From Ulva prolifera (Eukaryota; Chlorophyta; Ulvophyceae; Ulvales; Ulvaceae): 64,000 nucleotides of DNA. The translations under genes and the position numbers were made by a program. This document shows, in pieces, positions 63,255 to 64,000 of this stretch; within the stretch, counting starts at the first letter, position 1, and each line of letters begins with the position of its first letter. The stretch spans positions 7,720,842 through 7,784,841 of the forward strand of contig CM041197.1 of NCBI GenBank assembly GCA_023078555.1. The letters run 5' to 3'. The notes under the pieces were generated by a model. The model worked only from the letters and a program-made list of their open reading frames with translations. It ran no database searches and was not told where the DNA came from.

Positions 63255-64000
63255 GGACGGTGGTGGGCGTTAGTGGGTGTGCGCGCACATGCATGGGCAC
63301 ATGGGCGGTGCCAGTCCTAGGATCCTCGACAAGCTTGTCCAAGCTTGTCTGGCACACGGGCAGCTGTACACATATGTGAATGTTGGCAGGGATGTCAATT
63401 GATGATCATGATGGCAGACATGCTTGTGCGCTGTCAACCCTAACATCATGGTTTGGGTGAACCATGGAACACTAATCTGGGATCAAGAGGTTTGTCCCTG
63501 GACCCTATAGCTATGGAATTTGTCTGCGTCGGTTGCCTCTTTTGTATCACCCCATGGCACCACAGGTGCTGCAGTGACACTGCAACAGGCAATTTCCCCA
63601 CAGGTGGGGCAGCCCCCATTAATGTCAACATATGTATACATCATGGAGTGACTGGCTGCAATGGAAAACATCAGTGGATTGTAAAGTTCTCTTGCATCTG
63701 CGCTGTGTGTCGCGTGGCCACGCGTGCGGCCGCGGTCCTGCCAGTGGGGGTTTTCAACAGACGCGTGCCATTGCTGGAGGCGCTGCAGCGCCATGGCGGC
63801 CATCGATATGACTGAGCAGGCAGGTCGAACTCGTAGTGCGCAGCGCACTGCCCAATGTCTGTGGCCGCGAAGCTTTGCGATATTCTGCGATCGTGTGACA
63901 ATGTCCTCGAGCGCGTGTCAATGCAATTGAAAGTGAACGGGACAACACAAATACCGTAAAAGAAGATCATCCGGGTCACTCCGTGGTCACACGTGAGCTC

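Larger units (their letters stand above)
62684..64000. other. Intergenic with short repeats
   Basis: No supported gene. A plus-strand frame ending at about 63815 (VGVFNRRVPLLEALQRHG) could be a terminal exon, but nothing else supports it. Confidence 0.4.

Overview
The window is nuclear DNA from a GC-rich unicellular eukaryote, most likely an alga. Genes lie on both strands and contain spliceosomal introns. Reading frames and intron phases close exactly across two introns-rich genes when introns start with GTGCG-type donors and end in TGCAG. GTGCG-type donors are familiar from GC-rich green algae, and one protein has a plastid-transit-like N-terminus. The lineage itself is not proven. I saw no bacterial operon structure and no recognisable tRNA or rRNA gene.

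Region 0-31 kb is ordinary gene space with long gaps. In order it holds: a disordered protein carrying four RNA polymerase II CTD-type heptads (297-1631, +); a two-helix membrane protein (4453-5391, +); a DUF3179-family protein (8176-9339, +); a seven-exon FBXO9-like F-box protein (10853-13607, -); a repeat protein built from a 183-bp tandem array (14783-15979, +); a large eleven-exon helical protein of unknown function (19796-26003, -); a PAP2/lipid-phosphate-phosphatase-like membrane protein with altered catalytic motifs (27336-28384, +); and some weaker small genes.

Region 31.8-41.0 kb is a single eleven-exon ankyrin-repeat gene on the minus strand. The assembled exons sum to 4983 nt, encoding 1660 aa. 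A homeodomain-like protein follows at 45.2-46.1 kb on the plus strand.

Region 48.2-62.7 kb is a transposon cluster. It contains a nearly intact, very young Ty1/copia retrotransposon (48270-54827) with 5-bp target duplication, primer-binding site and polypurine tract; its polyprotein is split by a -1 frame change between integrase and reverse transcriptase. Next to it is an inverted, older solo LTR of the same family (54934-55564). Two of three copies of a 1409-bp terminal-inverted-repeat DNA element follow; the third is at 17091-18499. Each copy is flanked by its own perfect 8-bp target duplication, and the copies look identical. The element carries an unrecognised ORF of about 246 aa and clusters of TTGGGGA-type motifs at both ends. 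Copy 3 sits inside an older TAGGG-ended element (60586-62683).

The best candidate for something undescribed is the 1409-bp element. It behaves like a recently active 8-bp-duplicating (hAT-like) transposon, but its only sizeable ORF matches no transposase I can recognise. Exon coordinates were derived by hand from splice signals, phase and homology, so they should be tested against RNA evidence.
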